Shown: positions 34,830 through 44,839 of the stretch, in pieces | Layout: each line of letters starts with the position of its first letter | Numbering within the stretch: position 1 is the stretch's first letter | Assembly: GCA_950106755.1 (NCBI GenBank) | Contig: OX467086.1 | Coordinates: 30,026,001 to 30,090,000 of the forward strand | Source: Climacium dendroides | Taxonomy: Eukaryota; Streptophyta; Bryopsida; Hypnales; Climaciaceae | Direction of reading: 5' to 3' | Length of the DNA stretch: 64,000 nucleotides | Made by a program: the position numbers and the translations under genes | Notes under the pieces: generated by a model | Database searches by the model: none | What the model was told of the DNA's origin: nothing | The model's input: the letters and a program-made list of their open reading frames with translations, nothing else

Positions 34830-35218
34830 CTTTTTTGTTTCTTCTTCTTTGTTTTTGTTGCTTCTTAAGTTTTGTTTCTTGTTACTTCTTAGGTTTTTCT
34901 TCTTCTTGCTTCTTCTTGCTTCTTCTTATTTCTTAGGTTTTGCTTCTTCTTCTTTGTTTTTTTTGCTTCTTAAGTTTTGTTTCTTGTTGCCTTTTAGGTT
35001 TTCTTCTTCTTGTTTCTTCTTACTTGATCTTGTTCCTTCTTCCTTCTTGCTTCTTAGGTTTACTTCTTCTTCCTACTTAGCTTTTGCTTCTTCTTCTTTC
35101 TTAGGTTTTGCTTCTTCTTGCCTTTCAACTTTTATTTCTTTTTCCTTCTTAAGTTTTGCTTCTTCTTGCTGCTTAAATTTTGCTTTTTAGATTTTGCTTC
35201 TTCTTCCTCTTAAATTTC

Positions 35219-35249
<31 letters not shown>

Positions 35250-35440
35250 TGATTTTGCTTCTTCTTCCTTCTTAAGTTTTGCTCCTTTTTCCCTCTTAGA
35301 TTTTGTTTCTTCTTGCCTCCTAACTTTTGCTTCTTCTTCCATCTTAGATTTTACTTCTTTTTCCATCTTAGATCTTGCTTCTTCTTGCTTTTTGACTTTT
35401 GTTTCTTCTTCCATCTTAGGTTTTTCTTTTTCTTGCCTCC
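34830..35440. repeat. Pyrimidine-rich CTT/TTC tract
   Basis: Low-complexity sequence of CTTCTT and TTAGGTTTTGCTTC-like units. It opens long frames in both strands by composition. The minus strand reads as Lys/Glu-rich repeats. I see no evidence that it is coding, although a captured charged-repeat exon is possible. Confidence 0.75.
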
Positions 35441-36009
35441 TAGTCATATTTTGCAATCATATTTTGCAATCATAATGTCACTTAGTTTTTGCTTCTTCTT
35501 TTTTGCTACTTTTTGCTTCTTAGTCTCTCTATCATCATTGTTATTTTTTTTGTTATTTATAATTTTTGAATATATAATGATTATAATTTTTTTAATTTTA
35601 AACATATTTACATATTTTATAGTGCTTTAAATCTTTAAAGTTTGAATTATATTGTTCATTTATTGAAAACTAACCTTCTTGTTTATACATGTAGGTATTG
35701 AAGATTCAAATGAAGTTATTGAAGGCTACTTGCAATACAAAAGAGGTAACATCTTTACATTTTTGTTGGAATATAGGTTCTACAAGTATGTGAAAATATA
35801 TAAAGAGCCATTGTGATATATTTTGTGTTAGTGATTAATAAATGTTATTGAAAAAAATCACAATTTTTCTTGTATTTGACTTTCTAATGTGATTAATTTT
35901 TGCCCATTTAAGAAATCATATATATTCATTTTTAATTAAATGGATTCTCTCACTTAATTACTAAATTATGTTGATATATGACTACACATAGTCGTTTTAC
36001 AAATCATTC

Positions 36010-36500
36010 AAAAATATGACTAAGAAAAGTCATATTTCGTGTTACTGCCAAATATGACTCACCATAGTTATATTTCACATCACTGCAAAATATTACTCAC
36101 TATAGTCATATTCCACATCACTACAAAATATGACTTACTATAGTCATATTCCACATCACTGCAAAATATGACTCACTACAATCATATTCCACATCACTAC
36201 AAAATATGACTCACTACAGTCATATTCCACATCACTACAAAATATGACTCACTATAGTCATATTCTACATCACTGCAAAATATGACTTACTACAGTCATA
36301 TTTTCATGTTATTAAAAAATATGACTCACTACAGTCATATTCCACATCATTGCAAAATATGATTCACTAGAGTCATATTCCATGTCATCACAAAATATGA
36401 CTCACTGCAGTCATATTCCACATCATCAAAAAATATGACTCACTGCAGTCATATTCCACATCATCAAAAAATATGACTCACTATAGTCATATTCCACGTA
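36010..36500. repeat. Subterminal tandem array of the CACTA element, period about 38 bp
   Basis: About a dozen units of ATGACTCACTATAGTCATAT plus TCCACATCACTGCAAAAT. Each unit is itself a small inverted repeat (TATGACT/AGTCATA). Likely transposase-binding sites. Confidence 0.85.
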
Positions 36501-36783
36501 GGATTTTTTTGTTTGCCCGGGCAACTTAACAAAAAGTCAAGACCCCCCTAGGAGAGTCAAAGTATACACCATGTTGGCATACTATGGCTAAATATGGGTA
36601 TTTATACCCTTCAATTTATATGACTGCCAATATGCCTAATGTCTGAAGCGATTGCTTCCAAATGACTAGAGTTAGTCATATTCCGAGTCATCTACAGTGA
36701 TTTCTGCATGAGTCATATTTTTTGATTTTACGACTCACTGCAGTCATATTTTGCAATTATAAAACACTGCTTTTGTTGTAGTT

Positions 36784-37616
36784 ATTGCAAGAAACACTTG
36801 TACTATTTGTTGCATTTTTTATTTTCAACTTTTTAGTACTTTTTATACTATGAATTATCTTTTGTTGAGGTAATGGAATATGAAATCTAAATTGTCAATT
36901 GGATTTCAAATCTACTATTTTAACAACTTATGATGTTTATCATTAGATGACAAAGATGGAATGCAATACATAATTTGCCATAAAAAATAGTACATGTTGA
37001 TAGTTTAGAGGCAATATGAGCCCCAAGCAGTACCATTGGGTCTTTTTATGTATCTTAATTCTTAAAATACTATTTTGAGCCATAGGCTATACTTTAACCT
37101 AAAAATGAGACTTCTACATTTTTATTTTTAAAATTTTTTAATGCACTTGAAGATTATTTTAAAAGTGTCCATTGTCAACCAAGAGCAAAGAAAGAAGATC
37201 AAAACTAGAACTAAAAAAACATTTTTATTTCAACATAAATTCATCTTAAATATAGTACACTTTAGGCCAATGTAAAGCACACTTAGAACATGTTTTTTGA
37301 AATTCCTCTTCTGAGAAGGTGCATTTCTATTGGAAGAGCTAGTCTACCAAATTTGATGATGTAACTCTTCAAAAAAGGTATTCAGTAGGACTAGAATCCA
37401 CCAAAACCATACAAATGAAAAATATTTGAAATTCAATCTCACCTATTGAATTAATTTTTAAAAAATTGAAATAATTCGAGCACATTCTCTATAGCTATAG
37501 AAACTTACTTTTGAATTTCATGTCATTCAAGCATTTTTACAATACTTATCGCACAAAAGAAATTCCGCATGGAACTTGTGACAAAAAATAAGACAAATGT
37601 TTTTTACAATTGCCCC
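36784..37616. other. Insert or diverged stretch in block B, no gene seen
   Basis: AT-rich, no counterpart in block A between 12026 and 12030. No ends recognised and no coding frame. Confidence 0.5.
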
Positions 37617-38418
37617 TATATTGAACTATTGTTGGATTTCATAAATGGATAGTAGGTCTATTAGTTTGTAGATATATAGTGATTTGTCCTATTGGTGAGC
37701 ATACAAAATTAGTGTCATCTTTAAAAATCTTCTTGCTAAACTTTTTCAATATTTTGGAAATTTGTAACATACAATAATATTTCAACCTAGATAAGAAAAA
37801 TCAATGTATTATACAAATAAAAACACAACTCTTTTGAACATTCAATGAGGGTGTTGATACCAATAAGATAAGTACATGTTATTATAATCTAGCTGCAAAA
37901 TCCACCCCAACAAAATTTGATATACACATCTTAGATGTAGATTCAAGATATGGAATCCTAGGTGAAGAAATTTTCTTTTCACATCATCTTCATTGTCAAA
38001 GTACGACGTTCTATAATTACATGAGTACAAAACTAGTGCTCATATGGTCTTGGAGAACCTAAATCTCACATTGTAGCCTAGTGTTCCATAGTCCTATTTT
38101 TGTTAATGAATCAACCCTTCTAAAACTCATAGTTCATAACATTATTAATCAACCTAAACCATTTCCCTTTGGAAGAGGGATAACACCTCCCTATATGTAT
38201 GGGAGGGAACTTAGTTATAATCTATAATCATTGGATAGTTGAAAAGGTGCAACCCTAGCATCATCGGGTGAGTCAAATGTTGCAAAAGAATCATTGAGTG
38301 GAAAGTTGTAAGAGTCATTGGCATGCCCTAAAGTTGCCATGATGGTGGCTTCTACTTCTTATAAAAGCAAAATGCACCCCTTAGTATCGATTAGTGATGT
38401 TATGTTTATTCACACTAC

Positions 38419-38648
38419 CATCACAAAGTTTAGACCCTATAGTTTGTCAACAATTATCATTGTTTAATGAGTTTGCGCATTAGTTACAATTTATTGCATC
38501 ATTACAATGCATTACTTGCAACTACATCGTAATGATACAAAGTAATGCATTGTAATAATGCGATAAATTGTAATTAAGTGCAAACCCATGAAACAACGAT
38601 AACCACATGATAACTATTGACAAATCATAAGGTCTAAACTTTGTGATG
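38419..38648. mobile_element. Palindromic MITE, 230 bp, with paralogous empty site
   Basis: The ends CATCACAAAGTTTAGACC and GGTCTAAACTTTGTGATG are perfectly inverted, and the arms continue almost to the centre (TTACAATTTATTGCATCATT and its complement). AC flanks both sides. Block A reads TTCACACTATATCC at the same place near 12990, with no insert. Confidence 0.88.
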
Positions 38649-38735
38649 ACATCCAAGATGGATATACTATGAGAATGTTTTATTCTCTTCTAATTGACAA
38701 CAAACAATATTCAACACCAAAATTGAGGTACTACT

Positions 38736-38963
38736 TTAAGCTTTAAACATCAATGAGGACGTTTGGTGTTCGATGGATGACAAAAAAATCCTTCCAATAG
38801 GACAGAAGTGCAACTATTCATTCTTGAAATTTTGTTGTAAAAAGAGGAAGTCTTCTATAGTAGTTTGACTTCCAATGAGTGCTTTTGCTATTTTGTAAGC
38901 GAATAATTCACACTATAATTAAAGGGGTGATTTCCACGGTTACCTATTTGTCCTTTAGCCCTT
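38736..38963 (+). mobile_element. Family D MITE, copy c
   Basis: Starts TTTAAGCTTTAAACATC and includes GATGGATGACAAAAAAATCC and TAGTTTGACTTCCAATGA. Ends near GTCCTTTAGCCCTTAA. Confidence 0.65.
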
Positions 38964-39280
38964 AACCCCTAAAAGTAAAAATTGCATTTTTTGGCAATAT
39001 AGCAATTTTGGGCAGCTCACTACAAACAAAAATTTTATTTATTTTTGCTGAAATTTTCACACAACATGTACCCAAGGAGTATCTTCAAGGCCCAACAATT
39101 TTCATAACTTTTGATTATATGGTTAAAAAGTTATTACATGATATGTCATTTTTATTGCTTAGCAAGCAATATAGGCAACTCAAAAAACTTCTTTCAAAAT
39201 CATTTTTTTTAAAAATAAAAATTTGAAATTGGTTCTTCAAATGTACATATAAGTAGAAAGCTTTGAATCATTCATTTTGA
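38951..39280 (+). mobile_element. TTAA-family element, left part only
   Basis: TTAACCCCTAAAAGTAAAAA and the following 300 bp match the left third of 39285-40224 in direct orientation (GGCAATATAGCAATTTTGG, ACACAACATGTACCCAAGGA). The right part is missing because the next element begins there. Confidence 0.65.
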
Positions 39281-39284
39281 TTAA

Positions 39285-40224
39285 CCCCTAAAGGACCAAA
39301 CAACATTTTTTTGGCAACATAGCGATTTTGGATAGCTCACTACAAATGGAGTTTTTATTTATTTTCTTTCAATTTTTCACACAACATGTGCCCAAGGAGT
39401 AGCTTTAAGGCCCAACAATTTTCATAACTTTTGACTACATGTCTAAAAGTTATTATATGATGCCATTTTTTGTGTTCTGCGACAACCTGGGCAATAAAAA
39501 AACTTCTTTAAAAATCACTTTTTTAAGGAAAAAAATTTGAAATTGATTCTCTGGATTTATATATACTTGGAAAGCTTTAAATCATTCCATTTTGATTTAT
39601 GAGATGAAAGTTATGAGGAGTTTTAGTTTGAGGTAGTTTGCAAGTAGTTATAGATTTTCTACTCTCAAATAAACTTTGAAGTCCTTTATCTTACTCAATT
39701 TTAAATATTTTTGAAAGAAAAAACAAAAAATTAGATGTAGATTGTTTATTACAACATTGTAACCATTGAGATTGACATTTTTCAATTCCATAAATTAATT
39801 GTTAACAATTTAGTGTTTTGAATCATTCTCTATTTCTTTCTAATTACTGTTTTTTTCCTATATGTTGTACAACTCCAAATAATCTGAAAATTTTCAAGCA
39901 TGTAGCCAACTTGCTTTGAAGAATGAATCCAAAGAGTAATCACCATTTTGAACATTTTTTCATAAAAGTGTGACCTTGTGAAGTGTAGTTGCCCGATTTT
40001 TTGCAGGGGCAAAAGAAAGTTTTTTGTCACTTCAAATGCTAATATCTTGCAATCTACATGGCATAAATTTCTGAAAATTTTACCACTTCTTCACAAAACA
40101 CTGTACTACAAGATTCTATAGTTATATGTGTCCAAAAATAATTTTTTCTAAAATTTGGTACTTGTACTAGAAATAGCAGTTTTAGAGCATTTTTGGTGAA
40201 AACATAGTAAAAACCCTTTAAGGG
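39285..40224 (+). mobile_element. TTAA-flanked element, 940 bp
   Basis: TTAA at 39281-39284 and 40225-40228. Ends CCCCTAAAGGACC and CCCTTTAAGGG. Includes the blocks found at 7190-7603 and, inverted, at 7771-8650. No coding frame. Confidence 0.8.
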
Positions 40225-40229
40225 TTAAT

Positions 40230-40610
40230 GAAATGAAAGTTATGAGGAGTTTTAGTTTGAAGGCAGTTATGATTTTCAAAGACTCCATACCTACCCACAA
40301 ACTAAAAATTCTCATAACTTTCATCTCATTAATCAAAATGGAATGACTCAAAGCTTCTCACTTACATATAAATCTAAAAAAATAATTTCAGATTTTTATT
40401 TATTTTTAAAGTGATTTTTAAAGAAGTTTCTTGAGCTACCTGTATTGCCTGCCGAGCAATGAAAATGACATATCATGCAATGACATTTTAATCATGTAGT
40501 CAAAAGTTATGAAAATTGTCGAGCCTTGAAGCTACTTCTTCGAAAAATATTGTGTGAAAAGTTCAACAGAGCCACCCAAAATTGCTATGTTGCTATAAAC
40601 AAATTATTTT
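40230..40610 (-). mobile_element. Inverted partial TTAA-family element
   Basis: Complement of the left half of 39285-40224: ATAACTTTCATCTCATTAATC, TTGAGCTACCTGTATTGCC, then CAAAATTGCTATGTTGC. The CCCCTAAA end itself is not seen. Confidence 0.6.
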
Positions 40611-41844
40611 TTTCATTTTAAGTCCAAATAGCCTTGCAGTGTGAATGTAGTCTAGTTGACAACTTGTTTTTACTACTATGAGTTATGGGGTATCTATTTG
40701 CAATGTAGAGCCAAAATAATTGATTAGATCCTAAGTGGTGCTAGGAAGATAGATTTGAGTAGAGACAAGTTGAACAATGACTATTCAAATTGAGTTGGTA
40801 TTTGTTCATGAGGGATATATGCAAGTTGTTGTGGTCTATTTGAGCTCAGTTGGAGCATTTTTTCTTTTTAAAAAAAACCCCTCTCATATGCGTAGTTGTT
40901 AGAAATTTACAATGAATTCCTATTCTTTGGAATTAAATAAATATTTTGTTTGTCTTGGATAAAATCTTGTATTTGTATTTTATGTATTGGAATGTAATCG
41001 ACGAATTGAAATGTATAGAGTTGTTAGAGATAATTGGCTCCAAATTGTCCCATTATTTTAAGTATTTAACTTCTAAATCACTAATGATCGAACCTAAACC
41101 TATACTACAAAATTAATCTATCAATCCTACAAACTTGGGTTGGTAGATTATTGAGACAATAGTTGCCAACGCAATTTTAGTGCTTTAGGGATTAAATGAC
41201 AAGTTGGACACTGTGGAAATGATTTATTTTGGTACCGTATAAATTGTTGGTTTATGCTCGGGAGGTGCACTTAGTTTTACTACAACAAACCACATGTGAA
41301 CAAGTGGTTTCTAATAAACTATAATTTTAACTTCAAATTTTGAGCATTGTTTACTAATGACTATAGGATTCTACTCCCAAAATTTCAAACTCAAATCAAA
41401 TATGGAATGATTTTTAGAAGAGGTTAAAAATGCACTAAAATGGCATGTTTTTTTTAACTCAAATATTTTTAGAGAACGCATTTAGATGACCATTGCATCA
41501 ATATTCAACTCAAAATGAGCTTTCAATAGAGAGTTATTTTTAGGAATTTTTTGTTCATTTTTTAAACAATTTTTTCTTATATAATATAGGGGTGTGAAAG
41601 TTATTTTTCAGTTCTACAATATATCTTTTTACTTCAAAAATTTGTAACTAATTATTATTAACAAACAAAAATATCAATAATTCAAAACATAAACTTTCAA
41701 AGTAGAAAAATCTATTCATATCTTTTTCATTTCATTTTATTTAAAATTCAAAAAGTATATAGGGGGTTCAAAGTTTTGTTCGCACGCTAACATCAAAAAA
41801 AGGGGGAGTGCACCCCCCGGAGGTTTATGAAAATGCAAAAGCTA
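40611..41844. other. AT-rich gene-free stretch
   Basis: No coding frame or recognised repeat. Confidence 0.5.
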
Positions 41845-41999
41845 GTTTGACTCATTGGAGGTCAAACTACGGTAGAAGACCTTCCCTTTTCACACAAAAT
41901 TTGGAGGATGAATAGTTACACTTCTCTCTTGCATGGAGAGATTCTTTGTCATCCATCGTCCAGAACACGTCCTCAACGTCGTTTATGGTTAAGGGTTAA
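41845..41999 (-). mobile_element. Family D MITE, copy d (partial, inverted)
   Basis: Contains the complement of the hallmarks (TCATCCATCGTCCAGAACAC, GGATGAATAGTTACACTTC) and ends GTTTATGGTTAAGGGTTAA. The left part is eroded. Confidence 0.65.
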
Positions 42000-42027
42000 T
42001 ATTGAGAACCATGCCCTAGATGCGAGC

Positions 42028-42274
42028 TTAACCCTCAAACGCCACGCGGTGGACATTTTTTGTCCAATGGATGACAAGGAATTCTCATGTGTAGGGCATA
42101 AATGCGACTATTCATCCTCTTAATTAGGGGTGGAAAAGGGAAATCTTCTATAGTAGTTTGACTCCCAATGATTATTTTTGGTTTTTTTAAACTAGATGAT
42201 GTCACACGATTCCAAAAGGGCTGATTTCCATGGTCACCATGGTCACGAGCCATGGTCACGAGCCAGGCGTTTAA
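42028..42274 (+). mobile_element. Family D MITE, copy e
   Basis: TTAACCCTCAAACGCC at the left and AGGCGTTTAA at the right. Carries GATGGATGACAAGGAATTCT. Near its right end a 13-bp unit (CATGGTCACGAGC) is repeated. Confidence 0.7.
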
Positions 42275-43099
42275 TGGCTCAAGTGCTCAACAGCACTGAC
42301 TTTTCCAGGGAACGTGAGGCGATAGGCAGTCTTCTTTCTCTTCCGTGTGGACCCTCCGCTCAGTCGGCTCACACCCGAATCTCCGCCAACCAGCCTCGCC
42401 ATAAAAATATGCCAAATCAAAAGTCTCAAATTCAAACAGACGATCTTCAACTGGGCCTAGTGGGCCACTGATGAGAGGGCCAGGCACTCATGAAACGACA
42501 CGAGAAGGACCCCCAATTTGTTCAAAATTATTGTTCCACCCAAAATCACAATCTGGGTCGTCGATAGTATAGAATCACATTCTCTATTCCTGTGCACCAT
42601 CGGATCAAATAGTGTAACACTATTATCAGCTTTTCTAAATGGGTTGCAGCGTTGCCTGAATTCAAGGCTTGCCTGGTGCAAGTGACGCAGTTAATTACCG
42701 GTTCTTCACCAGTCTCCCACTCTACAGTAGAACCGTCAGCTGGTGCGCTTGCTTCTATTAGAACAGCACTTGCTGCAGAAAGTATCAAAAAATGAAAAAT
42801 GAGATGCCTGCTCAGATGCTTCGAGTCGCGATATGAGGAGCACAATCCTCCATTTCTCAATCAGCTCTCATCATCAATCGCTCTCACTCAGTGTAGTTGG
42901 TGAACGCTGTTCATGATTCTGGAGTAATCCCGACAATCTATCCCACTGGTATTTCTACTGCAGCAACCAGGACTCACAGGGGGTGTTCAGAGCTAAGGGG
43001 GGTACAGTAGTCTGGAGAATTGTAGAGGTGGCATCGAAATCCATTCTGGTCGTGTAGTCAGCGAAGCCTCGGTAGTCGCAGACAGGTTTAGAGGTGAGC

Positions 43100-43106
43100 T
43101 ATAAAA
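43100..43106 (+). promoter_or_regulatory. TATA box of Kelch gene 2
   Basis: Canonical TATAAAA, aligned with TATAAAT of copy 1, about 275 bp before the upstream ORF. Confidence 0.6.
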
Positions 43107-43374
43107 CCAGCCCGAGGAATCAAGAGAGCTAGTCTCCCAGGTTTTCCTGGAACCTTAGTTTGAGTGATTGTGGAAACCAGTCTCCGAGATTCTGGGAGGG
43201 AGCCTCTCTCACAAAAGTTTCGGGAGTGCGTGTTCGAGGATTCAGGAGTCGTTCGTGAGCTTGGCTTCTCCGAGCTTTCTGGTCCCTCGGAGAGTACTTA
43301 ACAGTACGCATTGGTATAACACAGTCTATTGAGAGTATCGCTCGTCAAGTCCCTACGTGTGTCGATAACTTGAG

Positions 43375-43473
43375 ATGGAGCTCTGCGTGTGTTGGGAGCT
43401 TTCAAGCTACGCCATGAGTTCTCACTACCCTGCAGAGAGAGCATTGAGCTGGAACACTCTCACAGCAGAGTAG
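43375..43473 (+). CDS. Upstream ORF of Kelch gene 2 (32 aa)
   Basis: Same 99 bases as 25282-25380, with no difference. It ends 74 bp before the main ATG at 43548 and in a different frame. Conserved while the neighbouring leader has changed, but translation is unproven. Confidence 0.5.
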   Translation: MELCVCWELSSYAMSSHYPAERALSWNTLTAE

Positions 43474-43547
43474 AAACCCACAACTGTCAAGAGTGCCAGG
43501 ATCCCGAGTTTTTGAATCTCAGCACGAAAATTGCGTCCCCAATGGCC

Positions 43548-44735
43548 GACTTCGTAGCGTACAACGAGATGATGAAACGGTGCCGCGATTCCACCGCAGA
43601 AGCTCCGCTTCCACAAGCATCAGGCTTCACGCCCTGCCTCCCGGACGATGTTTTCCTCAATTGCTTACTGCGCGTCCCTCTCCAGTGTCACGCCAGTCTG
43701 CACTTCGTCTCCAAGTCCTTGCATACTCTCCTCCAATCCCCAGAGTACTACGCGCAACGCCAATCCGAAGGCGCAAGCTCTTCCTTTGTGTGCATGCTGC
43801 AAAGAACACCGGCCGCAAATGATGAAAGCGGCGAAGAAGTTGGTGACGAAGCTGGTGAGCCTGTGTTTGGGATCACGCTCTTGGACGTAGAACACGAGAC
43901 GTGGGAGCGCTTGCCAGCAGTTCCAGGCTTAGCAGGTGGCTTGCCGACGTTCTCCAAGCTCCTGTGCGTTGGACGTGAGCTGGTGGTGATGGGCGGGTGG
44001 TGGCAAAGCACTTGGGCGCCTTCCGTTTCTGTGTTTATTTACAATTTCGGGACGCAGAGATGGCGACAAGGGAAGGACATGCCGAACGCGCGCTCGTTCT
44101 TCGCGTGCGGCGTGGTCGGGTCGAAGGTCCTCCTCGCGGGAGGACACGACGGCGACAAGGTAGCGCTCAAGTCGGTGGAGTCTTACGACGTCGAAACCAA
44201 CTCGTGGACGTCGTTGCGTAGCATGAGCTTCGAGCGCGACGAGCCGACGGGAGTCACCATCGACGGACAATTTTATGTTGTGAGTGGATACGAGAGCGAC
44301 GCGCAAGGGGTGTTCAGCGCGAGTGCGGAAGTCTATGATCCGGAGACGAATTCTTGGCGAGTTCTGGAGAAGATGTGGACCCCGACGGACAGTGGAGACG
44401 TCTCTGCGAATCCGACGTCGTTGGCGTCGCTGAAGGGAAGCTTGTACGCCGTCCATGGAAATGAAGTGGTGGTGTACGATTCGGAACGCAACGCTTGGAC
44501 GGTGATGGCGAAGATGCCGGAGGAATGCGAGAAAGGGGAGATGACTTCGACGTCTATAGCTGCCACGGGGAATGCGCTCGTGATCACGGGGCTCGTGAAT
44601 AAAAACGAAACGACTTCGTTGCGAACCTTGAAGCTGACCCCGCCTGTGAAGAATGGCATGCCGCATTGGGAGCCTGTTGCTTGTAGTGAGCAGTATCTTA
44701 ACCTGGCGCAGACGTCGTGCGCGTTCGAGTTGTAG
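43548..44735 (+). CDS. F-box/Kelch-repeat protein, gene 2 (KFB/KMD-like)
   Basis: Intronless, 395 aa from the first in-frame ATG (MADFVAYNEMMKRC). The F-box lies at about residues 30-75 (LPDDVFLNCLLRVPLQCHASL, then VSKSLHTLLQSPEYY). Kelch repeats lie at about 112-380 with GGWW, AGGHDGD, SYDVETNSW and VYDPETNSW. It probably acts in an SCF ubiquitin ligase as the part that chooses the substrate. Family members work in cytokinin and phenylpropanoid control; the target here is unknown. Compared with gene 1 it keeps the earlier ATG and has a canonical TATA box and a shorter 5' flank. Substitutions are mostly conservative (for example I/V and A/T), with no stops or frameshifts, so both copies look functional. 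Confidence 0.93.
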   Translation, partial: DFVAYNEMMKRCRDSTAEAPLPQASGFTPCLPDDVFLNCLLRVPLQCHASLHFVSKSLHTLLQSPEYYAQRQSEGASSSFVCMLQRTPAANDESGEEVGDEAGEPVFGITLLDVEHETWERLPAVPGLAGGLPTFSKLLCVGRELVVMGGWWQSTWAPSVSVFIYNFGTQRWRQGKDMPNARSFFACGVVGSKVLLAGGHDGDKVALKSVESYDVETNSWTSLRSMSFERDEPTGVTIDGQFYVVSGYESDAQGVFSASAEVYDPETNSWRVLEKMWTPTDSGDVSANPTSLASLKGSLYAVHGNEVVVYDSERNAWTVMAKMPEECEKGEMTSTSIAATGNALVITGLVNKNETTSLRTLKLTPPVKNGMPHWEPVACSEQYLNLAQTSCAFEL

Positions 44736-44839
44736 CGTTTTCAGTGGTTTCGGGCTTAGCGATCTGAGAGCAGTAGTGGTTGTACAGTGTACAGTACAGT
44801 AGACGCATACAAGTGGGAGGCCTTTTTTTCGTGCCTGTC

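Larger units (their letters stand above)
34308..36783. mobile_element. CACTA element, non-autonomous, 2476 bp, target duplication ATT
   Basis: Begins CACTACAACAATGGCAGTG and ends CACTGCTTTTGTTGTAGTT, the last base being a change from G. ATT stands at 34305-34307 and 36784-36786. Both subterminal regions carry many TATGACT/AGTCATA words, the expected binding repeats of an En/Spm-type transposase. The middle has telo-box repeats and a long pyrimidine-rich tract but no TNPD-like transposase. It would need proteins from another copy to move. Confidence 0.9.
30782..38735. repeat. Duplicated block, copy B, swollen by nested insertions
   Basis: Paralogous to 10787-13170. Host pieces are visible at 30782-31453, 33537-33604, 34106-34307, 37617-38418 and 38649-38735. 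Between them sit the CACTA-type elements at 31454-33536 and 34308-36783, the palindromic MITE at 38419-38648, and two inserts of unknown type (33605-34105, 36784-37616). It ends at a family D element. Confidence 0.8.

Noticed and set aside
35217..35456. Lys/Glu-rich frame on the minus strand and matching Phe/Ser/Leu-rich frames on the plus strand
   Set aside because: Both arise from the CTT/TTC low-complexity tract inside the CACTA element; no start context, domain or splice support.
36010..36500. Regular repeats with spacers resembling a CRISPR array
   Set aside because: Units are contiguous and palindromic inside a plant CACTA element; no unique spacers and no cas genes.
43929..44666. 245-codon open frame on the minus strand opposite Kelch gene 2
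   Set aside because: Shadow of the GC-rich coding strand; Arg/His-rich composition, and the gene 1 counterpart is shorter.
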